From Armatimonadota bacterium (GTDB lineage: Bacteria; Armatimonadota; Fimbriimonadia; Fimbriimonadales; Fimbriimonadaceae): DNA of 8,061 nucleotides. Numbering within the stretch: the stretch's first letter is position 1; the number at the start of each line of letters is the position of its first letter. The notes under the pieces were generated by a model. It saw only the letters and a list, made by a program, of their open reading frames with translations. It was not told where the DNA came from and made no database searches. The stretch lies in assembly GCA_023428805.1 (NCBI GenBank), contig JAEYWW010000311.1:1-8061 (forward strand). The letters are read 5' to 3'. Both the position numbers and the translations under genes were made by a program. Of this stretch, positions 1 through 6,375 are shown one piece after another.

Positions 1-53
1 GGCTTGTCGCTGTCGAACCCTCCTCCTCCAATCGCAAGAATCCGGCGTGGCAT
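1..53 (-). CDS. Partial gene, N-terminus of a peptidase E-like (S51 / class I glutamine amidotransferase-like) protein
   Basis: An open frame begins with ATG at 53-51 on the minus strand and runs off the left edge. The 17 visible codons read MPRRILAIGGGGFDSDK. A short basic start, a hydrophobic strand and then a GGGGF turn is the usual N-terminus of bacterial 'peptidase E' proteins of the S51 / class I glutamine amidotransferase-like fold, which typically begin like M-x-R-x-I-x-A-L/I-GGGGF. In that family the catalytic serine nucleophile lies much further on and cannot be seen here, so activity cannot be judged. The start is supported by a TAGACT motif 6 nt upstream and by the divergent arrangement with the large peptidase gene. 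With so few residues, a chance frame or another Rossmann-like protein with a glycine-rich loop remains possible. Confidence 0.5.
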   Translation of the reverse strand, partial: MPRRILAIGGGGFDSDK

Positions 54-59
54 CTGCCT

Positions 60-65
60 AGTCTA
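60..65 (-). promoter_or_regulatory. Candidate -10 element (TAGACT) for the left-edge gene
   Basis: Read on the minus strand, TAGACT fits the TANNNT -10 pattern and lies 6 nt before the ATG at 53-51. That would place the transcription start at or beside the start codon, giving a leaderless or near-leaderless mRNA. I see no good -35 hexamer. The AGG between the motif and the ATG could instead act as a weak ribosome binding site. The call rests on position and on the same layout at two other genes in this window. Confidence 0.3.
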
Positions 66-72
66 GCCCGGG

Positions 73-78
73 TAAGGT
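73..78 (+). promoter_or_regulatory. Candidate -10 element (TAAGGT) for the S9 peptidase gene
   Basis: TAAGGT matches TANNNT and ends 7 nt before the ATG at 86, the spacing expected of a leaderless promoter. It faces away from the minus-strand motif at 60-65, so the 32-bp gap between the two starts would hold two back-to-back promoters. The AAGG inside it could also be read as a weak Shine-Dalgarno sequence 8 nt from the ATG, so the two readings cannot be separated by eye. No clear -35 element is visible. Confidence 0.3.
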
Positions 79-85
79 TCTGTTC

Positions 86-2608
86 ATGCTTTCTCGCCGC
101 ACGATGGCATGGTCGGCTTTCGCCCTCCTCGCCGCGATGAGCCAGGCGCAGCCCGCGCCCGATCCGCTCTCCGTCGAAACCTACATTGAGCCTTCCCGCG
201 CGCTCAAAGACGCCGTTCTCGCTCCCTGGCATACGCATGTCAGCGCGACCAACATCAACCGCCAGCGTACGAAGTTCATCCACGTTGAAAGCGAGGGGAT
301 GCCGCGCATTGCAAATCTGGCGAAGCCATCCATCAACCTGGCAGGACTCCAGATTGATCAAAACGCCAATCGCGCCCGCGCCAACACGATGCGCCAAAAC
401 GTCGGCCTTGTCATCAAGTCGCTGGACGGAGGAAAGGATGTGCGCATCGAACTGCCCGGCGGTTCAAATCCTGGCACTCCGTACTGGTCACCCGACGGAT
501 CGCGCATTGCCTTCGTGAATCACATGGTTGATGGCAGCTACGTTTTTCTGGCCGATCCCAACAGCGGGCGTTGCTGGCGTTTGACGGCGCGGCCCCTGCT
601 TGCCACCCGCGTGACGAATCTTGAGTGGACGGATGAAGGGCGTCAAATTGTGGCGGTCGTCATCCCAGCCGGGCGTGGTGCGGTTCCTCAGGCCGAGAAG
701 TACCCGGCTGGCCCGCAGGTGAGGGTCAGCGATGCCAAGACCAAATCTTTGCGAACCTACGCCGACCTTCTGGAGAACCCGACCGAGCAGGCGATGGTGA
801 TCTACTACACCAGCGGGCAGCTTGCCCTCATCTCGGCGGCAAACGGAAACATCACCGAAGTGGGCGAACCGAAAATGTACTCGTCGCTCGACCCGGCGCC
901 CGACGCAAAGTGGTTCATTGCCAGCTTCACCGAGACCCCATTCAGCTACCTTTTCCCTTACTCCAGCTTCCCAACACGCCAAATCATCATGGGTGCGGAC
1001 GGAAAAGAGGCGGCGGAACTGAGCAAGCGGGGACTGCCGGGTTCCGGTGGCACCAGTGACCCCGATTCCTGGGCTGATGAAGATGATGAGCAGCGAGGAC
1101 AGCGCGGTGGAGGAGGACAAGCCCCCGCTGCAGGGGGAGCGCAGAACCCCAACCGCGAGGAGCCCAAGCGCGGGCTTTCCTGGCGGTTCGATGGCGCGGG
1201 CCTTGGCTATATGCAGAAGTCGCCCCGCGACAAGGACGGCAAGCAGACCGACCGGATCATGCTCTGGAAGGCGCCCTTCACCAAGGACGATCACGAAGTG
1301 GTTTGGGAGAGTTCGACCGACATCGGCTCGCTCAACTACACCGCCGATGGCCGCGCCTTCATCACGCAGAGCATCGACGGACAGACCGTGATTTCGCTGA
1401 TCGAACTGCGGCGGGGATCAACTCCGCAGAAGGTTCTTTCCTACAAGCCCGGCGACGACACGCCGAATCCCGGCAGCCTGGTCACCACAACGGGACCAAA
1501 TGGAGGATCGGTCGTTCAACTCAGCTCCGACGGCAAATCGGCATATTTGAGCGGCGCGATCCAGCCCAAGGACCCCGCGAAGGAAGCTCCCCGCCCATTC
1601 CTCGACCGGCTGAATCTTGCGGATGGGAAAACCGAACGCATTTTTGAAAGTGCGGCGGACAAATATGAGACGGTGCAGCAGTTGGACGCCGATGCCAGGC
1701 GGCTTCTCATCAATCGCCAGTCGAGTTCCGTGCCGAACAACGTTTTTGTTCGTGAAGGCTCCGATGAGAAGCAGTTGACGAGCAACATCGACTACCTTCC
1801 GGAAGTCACTCAAGCCCGTCGTGAGCGGGTTCAAATCACCCGCGCCGACGGAATCAAATTCTGGGCGACGGTCACGCTTCCGAAGTACGTCGTGAGCGGC
1901 AAGGGCAAGAAGGCGATCTTCTGGTTCTATCCCAGCGAGGTCCGCGACCAGGCTGCGATCAACCGGGGCGCGCGGAGCGGAAACATCAATCTCTTCCGAC
2001 GCCCATCCCCCTCCAGCCTCCATCTTCTGACGCTGGAAGGCTATATCGTGGTTGAACCGGATTGCCCGATTGTCGGACCCGCCGAGCGGCCCAATGACGG
2101 CTACATCCCGCAGCTCCGCAACAATCTGTCGGCGACCATCGACACACTGGAAGCCAAGGACCTCATCGACCGTCGGCTGCTCGCGATTGGCGGGCACAGC
2201 TACGGCGCGTTCAGCACGGCCCACGCAATGATCCAGACGCCGTACTTCAAGGCGGGGATCGCAGGCGACGGTAACTTCAATCGCTCCTTGACCCCGTTTG
2301 GATTCCAGGCTGAGCCGAGGTTGTTGTGGCAGGCGAGGGACGTGTACTTTGAGATGTCGCCGATCTTCATGGCCGACCGTCTCAGCGGCGCGCTGCTGAT
2401 GTACCACGGCGCATGGGACCAGAACATGGGCACCGACCCGATCAACTCCCCCCGGATGTACGCCGCGCTCGAAGCTCTCGGCAAGCCGACCGCGATGTAC
2501 ATCTATCCCTACGAAGACCACGGCCAGATCGCCCTCGAATCGCGCCTCGATATGTGGGCCCGCTGGTCAGCCTGGCTCGACCGCTGGCTGGTCCTGCCAA
2601 AGGAATAA
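86..2608 (+). CDS. Secreted S9-family serine peptidase, glutamyl endopeptidase-like (prolyl oligopeptidase fold)
   Basis: Predicted 840-residue exported serine peptidase. Residues 1-21 form a signal peptide: RR near the start, a hydrophobic core, and likely cleavage after the Ala of SQA. Residues about 30-590 fit the beta-propeller part of S9 enzymes, including the repeat-like 'YWSPDGSRIAFV' near 132-143. The C-terminal alpha/beta hydrolase domain carries Ser705 in GGHSYGAF, Asp778 in HGAWDQNMG and His812 in YEDHGQ, in the S9 order Ser-Asp-His. From memory, the stretches LTPFGFQ, the following MSP and the propeller segment MYSSLDPAPD closely parallel chloroplast glutamyl endopeptidase (S9D type), so cleavage after Glu is the best guess. 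It is not a demonstrated specificity. An acidic then Gly/Ala/Pro-rich stretch at about 324-362 looks like a disordered insert. ATG 86 is preferred over Met7 because it supplies the basic signal-peptide n-region. The gene stands alone, with a hairpin just after its TAA stop. Confidence 0.93.
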   Translation: MLSRRTMAWSAFALLAAMSQAQPAPDPLSVETYIEPSRALKDAVLAPWHTHVSATNINRQRTKFIHVESEGMPRIANLAKPSINLAGLQIDQNANRARANTMRQNVGLVIKSLDGGKDVRIELPGGSNPGTPYWSPDGSRIAFVNHMVDGSYVFLADPNSGRCWRLTARPLLATRVTNLEWTDEGRQIVAVVIPAGRGAVPQAEKYPAGPQVRVSDAKTKSLRTYADLLENPTEQAMVIYYTSGQLALISAANGNITEVGEPKMYSSLDPAPDAKWFIASFTETPFSYLFPYSSFPTRQIIMGADGKEAAELSKRGLPGSGGTSDPDSWADEDDEQRGQRGGGGQAPAAGGAQNPNREEPKRGLSWRFDGAGLGYMQKSPRDKDGKQTDRIMLWKAPFTKDDHEVVWESSTDIGSLNYTADGRAFITQSIDGQTVISLIELRRGSTPQKVLSYKPGDDTPNPGSLVTTTGPNGGSVVQLSSDGKSAYLSGAIQPKDPAKEAPRPFLDRLNLADGKTERIFESAADKYETVQQLDADARRLLINRQSSSVPNNVFVREGSDEKQLTSNIDYLPEVTQARRERVQITRADGIKFWATVTLPKYVVSGKGKKAIFWFYPSEVRDQAAINRGARSGNINLFRRPSPSSLHLLTLEGYIVVEPDCPIVGPAERPNDGYIPQLRNNLSATIDTLEAKDLIDRRLLAIGGHSYGAFSTAHAMIQTPYFKAGIAGDGNFNRSLTPFGFQAEPRLLWQARDVYFEMSPIFMADRLSGALLMYHGAWDQNMGTDPINSPRMYAALEALGKPTAMYIYPYEDHGQIALESRLDMWARWSAWLDRWLVLPKE

Positions 2609-2612
2609 TACG

Positions 2613-2651
2613 GCGAACGTCACTCCCCGCCTTTAGGGGAGTGACGTTCGC
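2613..2651. terminator. Strong hairpin between convergent genes, probable bidirectional terminator
   Basis: Arm GCGAACGTCACTCCCC (2613-2628) pairs perfectly over 16 bp with GGGGAGTGACGTTCGC (2636-2651) around the 7-nt loop GCCTTTA. It begins 5 nt after the stop of the S9 peptidase gene and lies 79 nt beyond the stop of the minus-strand gene ending at 2730. On the minus strand the stem is followed by the T-rich TATTATTCCTTT, like an intrinsic terminator. On the plus strand what follows is AAAGTCC, without a T run. Termination is therefore better supported for the minus-strand operon, and in the plus direction it may act mainly as a 3'-end-protecting stem. The rest of 2609-2729 shows nothing else I recognise. 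Confidence 0.7.
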
Positions 2652-2729
2652 AAAGTCCTGCCTGCTTATCTTGCGCGTAGGATTTGCGTCGAGAAAGTTC
2701 GGACGTAGATTCCCGGCGGCTTTTCCAGA

Positions 2730-3686
2730 CTACTCGCGTCCGAGGGTCAGCACTTCTTCCAATGAGGACTGGATGGCTTGTTCGGAGCGGTGGAGGTCTT
2801 CGAGCATTCCGCGCGTGATCTCTTCGGTGCGGGTGAGGATGGGGGAATCGAGGTAGTGCTCGGCCTGGTTGGCGACGAGGATCGAGCGGAGCGTGTCGAT
2901 CTTCTGCGAGACCATTTCGTGGTGGGCGGCCATGCGCTTCTCATTTTTGGCGAGCTGCTGGATGATGCCGAGCTGGTCGCGTTTGGATTGGATCGACTGC
3001 TGCCGAATCTCCTTGACCACCGGATCGCTTTCGCGCTGAAGCTCTGCGGTCAGTTCATCAATCTCAAGCTGGATCGTCTCTGGTTTCGGAAAGCCCGAAA
3101 GCGATTCCCGAATCTTGATCAATTTCGGACGCACCCGCTCCAATGAATTCCAGAGTTCCGTCGCCGCCCGAAGAGACGTGTCGCGGAATGGTCGCAGCTC
3201 TTCGGCGGGGTCGAGCAGCGAGAGAAAGCTGCCGATGAAATCGCCCAATTCGGTCGAGTGAAACCCACCGGAAAACTTGTAGTCCAAGGTGTTGTTTTGG
3301 ATCACGCTGTAAAGGAATCGATCCTGCATTTCCAGCCGCTTTTGGTGAAGATTGTAGGAGGCAAGTCCAAATGCCGCCGCCACTGCGAGGATGATGATTC
3401 CGATCAGGAATTGGCCGGCGATTGTGAAAGCGACTGCGATGACTCCAATGCCATAGGTGGCCATGAGGGCGTTGCTGGAGCTCTTGGCGAGTTCCTTCTG
3501 CTCGAACTCCGCCGGGTGCTCCTCCGTGAACTCCGCCAACCGCATTTCCGCGCGCTTGCGGAACCACTCGTCAATCGTTTGGTTGGTGCCTGCCGGGAAG
3601 AAATCCCGCACTGACTCCCAAGGATGCCCGTGCACAAGCAGGACAAACCGATGGGTCGGGTTGGAGTGGGGGGTTAGGGCGGACAT
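2730..3686 (-). CDS. Unrecognised membrane protein with a two-helix hairpin and coiled-coil C-terminal half
   Basis: A 318-residue protein I cannot assign to a family. Residues about 1-70 are soluble and charged, with no signal peptide. Residues about 73-111 are strongly hydrophobic and long enough for two closely spaced transmembrane helices with a very short turn (around GQF). The segment after the hairpin starts with a basic stretch (HQKRLE). Residues about 200-318 are rich in E, K, R, Q and L with heptad-like spacing, which predicts a coiled coil. Both large soluble parts would lie on the same side of the membrane, probably the cytoplasm. The ATG lies 8 nt after the stop of the upstream NlpC/P60-like gene, so it is probably the last gene of an operon beginning with the aldehyde dehydrogenase. 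No Shine-Dalgarno sequence precedes it, so translation may depend on coupling. A scaffold or membrane-remodelling role is conceivable, but nothing shows it. Confidence 0.8.
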   Translation of the reverse strand: MSALTPHSNPTHRFVLLVHGHPWESVRDFFPAGTNQTIDEWFRKRAEMRLAEFTEEHPAEFEQKELAKSSSNALMATYGIGVIAVAFTIAGQFLIGIIILAVAAAFGLASYNLHQKRLEMQDRFLYSVIQNNTLDYKFSGGFHSTELGDFIGSFLSLLDPAEELRPFRDTSLRAATELWNSLERVRPKLIKIRESLSGFPKPETIQLEIDELTAELQRESDPVVKEIRQQSIQSKRDQLGIIQQLAKNEKRMAAHHEMVSQKIDTLRSILVANQAEHYLDSPILTRTEEITRGMLEDLHRSEQAIQSSLEEVLTLGRE

Positions 3687-3694
3687 CGAAGTGT

Positions 3695-4189
3695 TCAGGG
3701 ATTATAGAACCTAAACTGATCGAGGGAAACTCCGACCCCGAGGAAACGCACCTCGAACGCGAATTGGCCTTCGACCACCACACCCTGCGCGGCTTCGGAG
3801 TTGTGGACGAATTCCCAACTTTCGCCCATCTGCCGGACGATGCCTGTGTGCCCGACCCACTTGTTCTCCTTGTTTTGGTAGCGGATGCAGAACACCTGCT
3901 CGGGAGCGGTTGCATACTGGGCGGGGATCATTTTGATGCCTTGCATCAGGTTCTGCTTCCAGATTTCGGCGGTGGTCCAGCGGCGCTTGATGCTCTTGCC
4001 CCGCGCCTTCATGTAGTCGGTGACGAACACGCTGCAGTCGTTCGGGCCAAGCTGGTATTTGCCTCCGCGTTGCTTGTATCTCAGGAATGCCGAATTGATG
4101 GCTTTGGAGAAGGTGGGCGCGGGACGGACTTCTTGGGCGATTGAACCCGCCGCGAGGGCGAGGATCAACAGGATCAGGAGGCCGCGCAT
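3695..4189 (-). CDS. Small secreted NlpC/P60-like (papain-fold) cysteine hydrolase
   Basis: A 164-residue protein. Residues 1-18 form a signal peptide (MRGLL, a leucine/alanine core, cleavage near AQE), so it should act in the envelope or outside. Residue Cys52 sits in NDCSVFV, matching the DCS-G/x-F-V nucleophile motif of NlpC/P60 peptidases. His114 in GHTGIV matches the second catalytic position, and His129 in EFVHNS matches the third. Known members cut peptide or amide bonds in peptidoglycan or related substrates; the substrate here is inferred only. The protein is essentially one domain, with no recognisable wall-binding domain such as LysM or SH3. The start at 4189 is chosen because it gives the signal peptide and sits 1 nt after the aldehyde dehydrogenase stop (TGATATG). 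The frame stays open upstream to 4321, but that part only shadows the dehydrogenase gene. Tight spacing suggests translational coupling. Confidence 0.8.
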   Translation of the reverse strand: MRGLLILLILALAAGSIAQEVRPAPTFSKAINSAFLRYKQRGGKYQLGPNDCSVFVTDYMKARGKSIKRRWTTAEIWKQNLMQGIKMIPAQYATAPEQVFCIRYQNKENKWVGHTGIVRQMGESWEFVHNSEAAQGVVVEGQFAFEVRFLGVGVSLDQFRFYNP

Positions 4190-4190
4190 A

Positions 4191-5627
4191 TCAGCCGATA
4201 CGCTCCACTCGGGTGCGGAGTTCGGTGTAGTCCTGGAAAGCGAACTGCGGCCCCTCGCGCCCCACACCGCTCTCCTTGACTCCTCCGTAAGGCATTCCGT
4301 CGATCCGCAGGCTTGGGGCATCGTTGATGATGACGCCGCCGGTTTCGATTTCGCGGAAGGCGCGGTCGGCCTCGGCCGGATTCCGGGTGAAGATCGAACT
4401 TTGGAGGCCGAATTTCGATTGGTTCACTTCTTTGATGGCTTGGTCCAAGTTCTTGATTGACCGCATCGTGGCAACCGGACCGAAAACTTCCTCGCACCCG
4501 AGTTGGGTGGTGCGAGGAACATTCTCCAACACGGTTGGTTCGATGACTTGCCCGACACGATTGCCGCCCGTTAGGAGGTTCGCTCCCGCCTTTTCGGCCT
4601 CCTCAATCCATTCCAAGACCCGATCAGCGTCTTCGCCTCGAATCATCGGCCCGCAGATGGTCTGCTCATCCATGGGATCGCCGTAGGGTGTGTTTTGGGC
4701 TTCGATTTTCAGGGCAGTACGAAAATCGTCATAGATATCCTCATGCACCAGGAGATGCTGAAGAGAGATGCAGACCTGGCCGGCGTAACCGAATGCCGAG
4801 GCGGCGCAGGATTTGGCGGTTTTGGCGATGTCGGCGCTCGGCATCACGATCGCGTGGGAGTCGCTGCCGAGTTCAAGCACGACCCGCTTGCGATACGCCT
4901 TCTCCTTCAATCTCCATCCAACCGACGCGCTCCCCGTGAAGCTGATCGCCTTGATCCGGTCGTCGAGAGCCGCCTTTTCAGCGAGCTTGCCGACGCAGTT
5001 GACGGCGTTGAAGACACCGGCTGGGCACCCGGCTTCGTGGATCAGGCGGGCGAGGGTGAGTGTTGATAGCGCGGCGTTGCTCGCTCCCTTGAGGACGACC
5101 GTGCACCCCGCCGCGATGGCGGGGGCGATTTTGTGGGCCGCGAGGTTGTAGGGCCAGTTCCAGGGCGTGATCGCGAGGACCGGACCGATGGGGAAGGGTT
5201 CGTAGGAAATGCGGACATCGGCACCCCGCTTGTCATAACTTGCCGGGAGAACACCACCTTGAGGCTGGGTGAGCAGATCCGCGCTCAGATCGAACGTGAT
5301 CGCCATGCGGTCAACTTCGCCCAGCGCAAGCGTGATCGGTTTGCCCACTTCGAGCGCCATCACATCTGCGAGTTCGCGCCTCCTCTCGCGAATCATAAGA
5401 CTGATGCGTCTTATGAGACTTATCCTCTCACTCAGTGGCGAACTGCTCCATTTCTCAAAAGCTTCGGATGCCGCGCTGAGGGCGGCGTCCACCTCGCTCC
5501 AACCCGCTTCGGCGACGGTTCCGACGAGCTTTCCGTCGTAGGGTGCGATGGCCTGACCTTTGCCAATCCCCTGATCGCAGGGCCCGCCGAAGAAGTGCCC
5601 GCCGATCAGAAGCTCGCCATGTCTCAT
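4191..5627 (-). CDS. NAD(P)-dependent aldehyde dehydrogenase (lactaldehyde / non-phosphorylating GAPDH-like group)
   Basis: A complete 478-residue member of the aldehyde dehydrogenase superfamily, which oxidises an aldehyde to its carboxylate with NAD(P)+ in the cytoplasm. Visible hallmarks are Asn157 in TPWNWPYN, Lys180 in VVLKGAS (cofactor binding), the FTGS turn near 230, the general-base Glu252 in LELGS, and the nucleophile Cys286 in GQVCIS. The segment QHLLVHEDIYDDF after the cysteine and the tail INDAPSLRIDGMPYGGVKES resemble lactaldehyde- or phosphonoacetaldehyde-type enzymes and GAPN-like relatives. The substrate itself cannot be read from sequence. Two motif positions differ from the common form: LKGAS where LKPAS is usual, and ELGSDS where ELGGxx is usual. 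The frame is open up to 5753, but the extra 42 residues overlap pyrF and are not family-like, so ATG 5627 is chosen. No Shine-Dalgarno or -10 motif stands out upstream. It is the first gene of the minus-strand operon. Confidence 0.92.
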   Translation of the reverse strand: MRHGELLIGGHFFGGPCDQGIGKGQAIAPYDGKLVGTVAEAGWSEVDAALSAASEAFEKWSSSPLSERISLIRRISLMIRERRRELADVMALEVGKPITLALGEVDRMAITFDLSADLLTQPQGGVLPASYDKRGADVRISYEPFPIGPVLAITPWNWPYNLAAHKIAPAIAAGCTVVLKGASNAALSTLTLARLIHEAGCPAGVFNAVNCVGKLAEKAALDDRIKAISFTGSASVGWRLKEKAYRKRVVLELGSDSHAIVMPSADIAKTAKSCAASAFGYAGQVCISLQHLLVHEDIYDDFRTALKIEAQNTPYGDPMDEQTICGPMIRGEDADRVLEWIEEAEKAGANLLTGGNRVGQVIEPTVLENVPRTTQLGCEEVFGPVATMRSIKNLDQAIKEVNQSKFGLQSSIFTRNPAEADRAFREIETGGVIINDAPSLRIDGMPYGGVKESGVGREGPQFAFQDYTELRTRVERIG

Positions 5628-5653
5628 GACGACATTGAACCCCGCCGCCCGTC

Positions 5654-5659
5654 TAAAAT
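5654..5659 (+). promoter_or_regulatory. Candidate -10 element (TAAAAT) for pyrF-mutY
   Basis: TAAAAT differs from TATAAT at one base and ends 8 nt before the pyrF ATG. A TTGAAC at 5635-5640 resembles a -35 box, but the 13-nt spacer is shorter than the usual 16-18. The intervening GAGGGGAC contains an SD-like AGGGG only 2 nt from the ATG, too close for normal use. This favours a leaderless or near-leaderless start. The 40-bp gap between pyrF and the aldehyde dehydrogenase start must hold the control of both directions. Confidence 0.4.
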
Positions 5660-5667
5660 GAGGGGAC

Positions 5668-6375
5668 ATGGATCCGAACGTCAAGAAGAAGCTGATCTGC
5701 GCGCTGGACACAGGAGACGTTGACGAGGCGATCCAGTGGGTCCAGAAATTCAAGGATTACGTGGGCGCGTTCAAAGTCGGCCACGCTTTGACTTTGCCGG
5801 GCGGCTTGGATGTCCTGGAGAGACTGCGGGACGCGGGAGCGCATCGGATTTTTCTTGACCTCAAGTTCCACGACATTCCGAATTCCGTCGCCATCGGAGT
5901 CCGCGAGGCGGCGAAGCGCGGCGTCTGGATGATGACGATCCATCTTTCGGGTGGACCCGCCATGATTACCGCCGCAGTTGAAGAGGCGAGAAGCTTCGAT
6001 GACATCGAACGCCCCCTGGTGGTCGGAGTTTCGGTCCTCACGTCCCTGAATCAGCACGTTTTGAGCGACTATCTGGGCGTGGACCGCACGATCAAGGAGC
6101 ACATGATCGCCCTGAGTCAGCTTGGGGTGGATTGCGGGCTCGATGGCGTGGTCAGTTCGGTGCACGAGTGTCATGCAATCCGAATGGCCATCGGAAATGG
6201 CCTCATTGTCGTGCCGGGAATCAGAATGCCCGAAGGGCCGACAGAAGACCAAGTCAGGGTCGGTGACGCCTGCTCAGCCATCGCCTCGGGAGCGAACTAT
6301 CTGGTGCTCGGACGTGCCCTCCACGCGCGCAAGAAGCCGGAAGAATCTCTCCGCCTGATCGGCCTGGATGTCTGA
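5668..6375 (+). CDS. pyrF: Orotidine-5'-phosphate decarboxylase
   Basis: A 235-residue protein with the normal bacterial length for this cytoplasmic TIM-barrel enzyme. It decarboxylates OMP to UMP in the last step of de novo pyrimidine synthesis. Visible motifs in order: the first strand LICALD (residues 9-14), FKVG with Lys36, the catalytic array LDLKFHDIP with Asp64, Lys66 and Asp69, VVPGIRMP with Arg186 for phosphate binding, and YLVLGRALH with Arg216. All residues expected for activity are present. The ATG at 5668 matches the usual short N-terminus. Upstream is a TAAAAT motif; the gene faces away from the aldehyde dehydrogenase operon. The 3' end overlaps the start of mutY by 8 nt, so the two genes are very likely co-transcribed, with mutY translation coupled to pyrF. 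Sequence and context agree and I see no serious alternative. Confidence 0.97.
   Translation: MDPNVKKKLICALDTGDVDEAIQWVQKFKDYVGAFKVGHALTLPGGLDVLERLRDAGAHRIFLDLKFHDIPNSVAIGVREAAKRGVWMMTIHLSGGPAMITAAVEEARSFDDIERPLVVGVSVLTSLNQHVLSDYLGVDRTIKEHMIALSQLGVDCGLDGVVSSVHECHAIRMAIGNGLIVVPGIRMPEGPTEDQVRVGDACSAIASGANYLVLGRALHARKKPEESLRLIGLDV

Noticed and set aside
488..1294. Open frame (268 codons) on the minus strand within the S9 peptidase gene
   Set aside because: Antisense shadow of the propeller-coding region, low in recognisable structure and without supporting start signals.
1418..2521. Long open frame (367 codons) on the minus strand within the S9 peptidase gene
   Set aside because: It is a shadow of a GC-rich coding region. 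The plus-strand frame has a signal peptide and full catalytic triad, while the antisense product shows no recognisable motif or membrane pattern.
3615..3650. LLVHGHPWES near the N-terminus of the 318-residue protein, resembling the first strand of an alpha/beta hydrolase
   Set aside because: No nucleophile elbow or later hydrolase motifs follow. The protein goes on to a membrane hairpin and coiled coil, so the resemblance is by chance.
4190..4321. N-terminal extension of the NlpC/P60-like gene
   Set aside because: The extension overlaps the dehydrogenase gene and hides the signal peptide that starts naturally at 4189.
5394..5415. Inverted repeat CATAAGAC ... GTCTTATG with a 6-nt spacer
   Set aside because: It lies inside the dehydrogenase coding region in a stretch encoding a repetitive Ile/Leu/Arg helix. 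Only 8 bp pair, and nothing points to a role.
5628..5753. N-terminal extension of the aldehyde dehydrogenase into pyrF
   Set aside because: The 42 extra residues are not family-like and would overlap the pyrF coding start. Only the 14-residue variant is kept as an open question in the findings.
5653..6252. Open frame (199 codons) on the minus strand within pyrF
   Set aside because: pyrF is unmistakable on the plus strand, and the antisense product has no recognisable feature.
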